A stretch of 13,818 bases of DNA from Actinomycetota bacterium (GTDB lineage Bacteria; Actinomycetota; Acidimicrobiia; Spongiisociales; ZC4RG35). The stretch spans positions 1 through 13,818 of the forward strand of contig QGUS01000020.1 in the NCBI GenBank assembly GCA_003242515.1. The letters are read 5' to 3'. The notes beneath the pieces are model-generated. The model made no database searches. It was not told where the DNA came from and saw only the letters and a list, made by a program, of their open reading frames with translations. A program made the position numbers and the translations under genes. Positions 12,395 through 13,818 of the stretch are shown piece after piece. How positions within the stretch are numbered: the stretch's first letter is position 1; each line of letters opens with the position of its first letter.

Positions 12395-13354
12395 TCAGTT
12401 GGCGGGCGGGACGACGATCATCGCGTCCGGGTTCCACGACCCGTAACGCTCCTGGACGGTGACGGTGGTCGCCTTGATCTTCTCGTCGAGCCACGACCGG
12501 ATCTCGGAGCTGACGCCGTTCTTGATGATCTCGTCGCGGACCTCGTCGTCGGTGGGGTTGGTGCGCTCCCGGACGAGGATGATGTGGTAGCCGAACTGGC
12601 TGAGCACCGGCTCCTCGTGGACCGCCCCGATCGGGGCGTCGAGCACGCCGAGGCTGAACTCCTTCACGTACCGGGAGAGGGCCGAGCACCCGAGGTCGCC
12701 GCCCTGGGCGCCGCTGCCGGTGTCGACCGACTTCTCCCTGGCGGTCTCGGCGAAGTCCGCGCCGCCCTTCAGGTCGGCCAGGATCCCCTCCGCCTCGGCG
12801 AGCGCTTCGGTCTTCGCCTTTTCGAGGTCCTCGCCCTCGAGACCCTGGAGCTCCCCGACGAGGATGTGGGAGACGCAGGCGTTGGTCAGGCTGATCAGCG
12901 TGTCGGTCCAGCCCTCCTCGATCTCGGAGTCCGACGGGACGCCCCGGCCGTCCTCCTCGAAGCGGTCGGCCATCTTCTGCCACAGGACCTCCTGGTGGGC
13001 CACCTTGAGCAGGAAGTTCTCGGTGTAGCCGCGGCTGGAGAGGAACTCCTCCCTGGTCTCGCCCTCGGCCGAGAAGTCGTCGAAGATCCGGTCCGCCTCG
13101 GCGCCGATCTCCTCCTCGGTGACCACGATCCCGAACTCGTCGGCCGCGTGCTTCTCCATCACGGCGGACTCGATCAGCAGCCCGAGCATGTTGGCGAAGG
13201 TGGCCTTGGTGATCTCCTGGTCGGTGAACATCGAGTTCACCTCACCCGCCGTGATCTTGATGTCGCCGACCGTCGCCGCGGTGGACGCGTCACCGGCGCC
13301 ACATGCAGCGAGGACGAGCACGGTGGCGAGGGTCAGGGAAGCGAGTCTCTTCAC
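12395..13354 (-). CDS. SurA-like lipoprotein peptidyl-prolyl isomerase (parvulin family)
   Basis: A 319-residue secreted lipoprotein with a basic start, hydrophobic helix and lipobox LAAC, lipidated Cys at 18. Residues about 25-150 form a helical SurA_N-like chaperone domain (ITAGEVNSMFTDQEI onward). Residues about 158-265 form a PpiC-type parvulin domain: CVSHILVGE, GGADFAETAREKS, GGDLGCS, and VLSQFGYHIILVRE, all family landmarks. It probably folds exported proteins at the outer face of the membrane. GTG 13354 has AAAGGA 5 bases upstream. It lies 42 bp after mfd and one base before mazG. In mycobacteria another lipoprotein gene (lpqU) occurs near mazG and eno, but I see no homology to that here. 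Whether isomerase activity is retained is not provable by eye. Confidence 0.88.
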   Translation of the reverse strand: MKRLASLTLATVLVLAACGAGDASTAATVGDIKITAGEVNSMFTDQEITKATFANMLGLLIESAVMEKHAADEFGIVVTEEEIGAEADRIFDDFSAEGETREEFLSSRGYTENFLLKVAHQEVLWQKMADRFEEDGRGVPSDSEIEEGWTDTLISLTNACVSHILVGELQGLEGEDLEKAKTEALAEAEGILADLKGGADFAETAREKSVDTGSGAQGGDLGCSALSRYVKEFSLGVLDAPIGAVHEEPVLSQFGYHIILVRERTNPTDDEVRDEIIKNGVSSEIRSWLDEKIKATTVTVQERYGSWNPDAMIVVPPAN

Positions 13355-13396
13355 GGGAATCCTTTGAAATGGGGAACGAGCCGATGGTAGATGCGA

Positions 13397-13818
13397 TCAG
13401 GCCGTATCCACGCCTGCGGGCGCCTCGGGCCACATCTCCCGGAGGAAGCCGATGACTCCTTCGATGAGCGGGCGCGGGACCGGGATGAACAGCTCCCCCT
13501 CCACCGCCTTGAGCACGGCGCGGGGCTGGAGCCGCTGCAGCCGGACCTCCTGGGACGGCTTGAGGTCCACGGGCGCCATCCGGATCTCGTGGCGCACCTG
13601 CACCAGCTCTTTGAGGCCCACCCGGAGCGCCTCGACCCGGAGCCGGGCCAGGGCGATGAGCCCGGACGCCTCCTCGGGGAGCGGGCCGAAGCGGTCCTCC
13701 CACTCGGCGACCACGTCGTCGACCGCCTCGTGGGTCCCCGCGGCGGCGGGCCGCCGGTAGGCCGGTCTCTTAACAAAATCTGCGCCTGCCAACAAAAAGA
13801 AAGGGGAGAGATACGTGG
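13397..13818 (-). CDS. mfd: Transcription-repair coupling factor Mfd, C-terminal end (runs off right edge)
   Basis: About 125 trustworthy residues of the TRCF C-terminal domain (D7), the autoinhibitory module of Mfd, which removes stalled RNA polymerase and recruits UvrA. Typical segments are AYRRPAAAGTHEAVDDVVAE, WEDRFGPLPEEASGLIALARLR, and VRLQRLQPRAVL. The position just upstream of the lipoprotein and mazG matches the actinobacterial order mfd-mazG-eno. Right of about 13770 the sequence becomes AT-rich and no longer matches the expected Mfd run (roughly LRLEAYRRLA), so the frame beyond there should not be trusted even though it stays open to the edge. Confidence 0.85.
   Translation of the reverse strand, partial: TYLSPFFLLAGADFVKRPAYRRPAAAGTHEAVDDVVAEWEDRFGPLPEEASGLIALARLRVEALRVGLKELVQVRHEIRMAPVDLKPSQEVRLQRLQPRAVLKAVEGELFIPVPRPLIEGVIGFLREMWPEAPAGVDTA
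13770..13818. other. Atypical AT-rich contig end
   Basis: The last 49 bases contain AACAAAATC, AACAAAAAGAAA and GAGAGATACG, strikingly AT-richer than anything else in the window. The Mfd reading frame loses its expected sequence at the same point. Low-quality or chimeric read ends explain this better than biology. Confidence 0.5.

Overview
The window is an ordinary, densely coded, high-GC stretch of bacterial chromosome, most likely from an uncultivated member of the Actinomycetota. The main evidence is the run eno, ftsB/divIC-like, DUF501, ppx/gppA, with mazG and mfd just upstream. This is the gene order I know from mycobacteria and other actinobacteria. GTG and TTG starts, Thr-rich lipoprotein linkers and the near absence of TTA codons fit. 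A deeper class such as Acidimicrobiia is possible but is inference. Both window ends look like low-quality contig ends: G/C homopolymers at the left, an AT-rich tail at the right.

Left part (1-3950): a partial L-2-hydroxyglutarate oxidase gene (lhgO, minus) diverges from an SDR-fold gene that lacks the classical Tyr/Lys catalytic pair. The SDR gene overlaps an XRE-cupin regulator gene. A lipoprotein with a long Thr-rich tether and a beta-lactamase-like serine hydrolase domain follows. It converges, with overlapping stop codons, on a luciferase-like flavin oxidoreductase gene that is full length but interrupted by an in-frame TAG. A 7-bp inverted repeat lies just upstream of that gene.

Middle part (3970-7060): a class III aminotransferase and a three-helix small membrane protein (both minus); a 55-residue CxxC protein (plus); a cluster of strong hairpins; a DUF1992 protein and a 49-residue basic protein (minus); and, divergent from these, a CGNR-type zinc-finger regulator (plus).

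Right part (7060-13818), all minus strand: OsmC-family peroxiredoxin, tRNA-Leu(UAA), ppx/gppA, DUF501, ftsB-like, eno, mazG fused to a tetrapyrrole-methylase domain, a SurA-like lipoprotein isomerase, and the C-terminus of mfd. The genes eno, ftsB, DUF501 and ppx are joined by 4-11 bp overlaps, so they probably form one translationally coupled operon. mfd, the isomerase and mazG form a second close-packed group. A 12-bp-stem hairpin separates the two groups.

I found no CRISPR array, insertion sequence, phage gene, toxin-antitoxin pair or defence island, and I do not claim a new system. The more unusual points are the catalytically atypical SDR, the interrupted oxidoreductase, the missing general base in the beta-lactamase-like protein, the hairpin cluster around 5956-6273, and the single in-frame TTA codon lying beside the tRNA that reads it.
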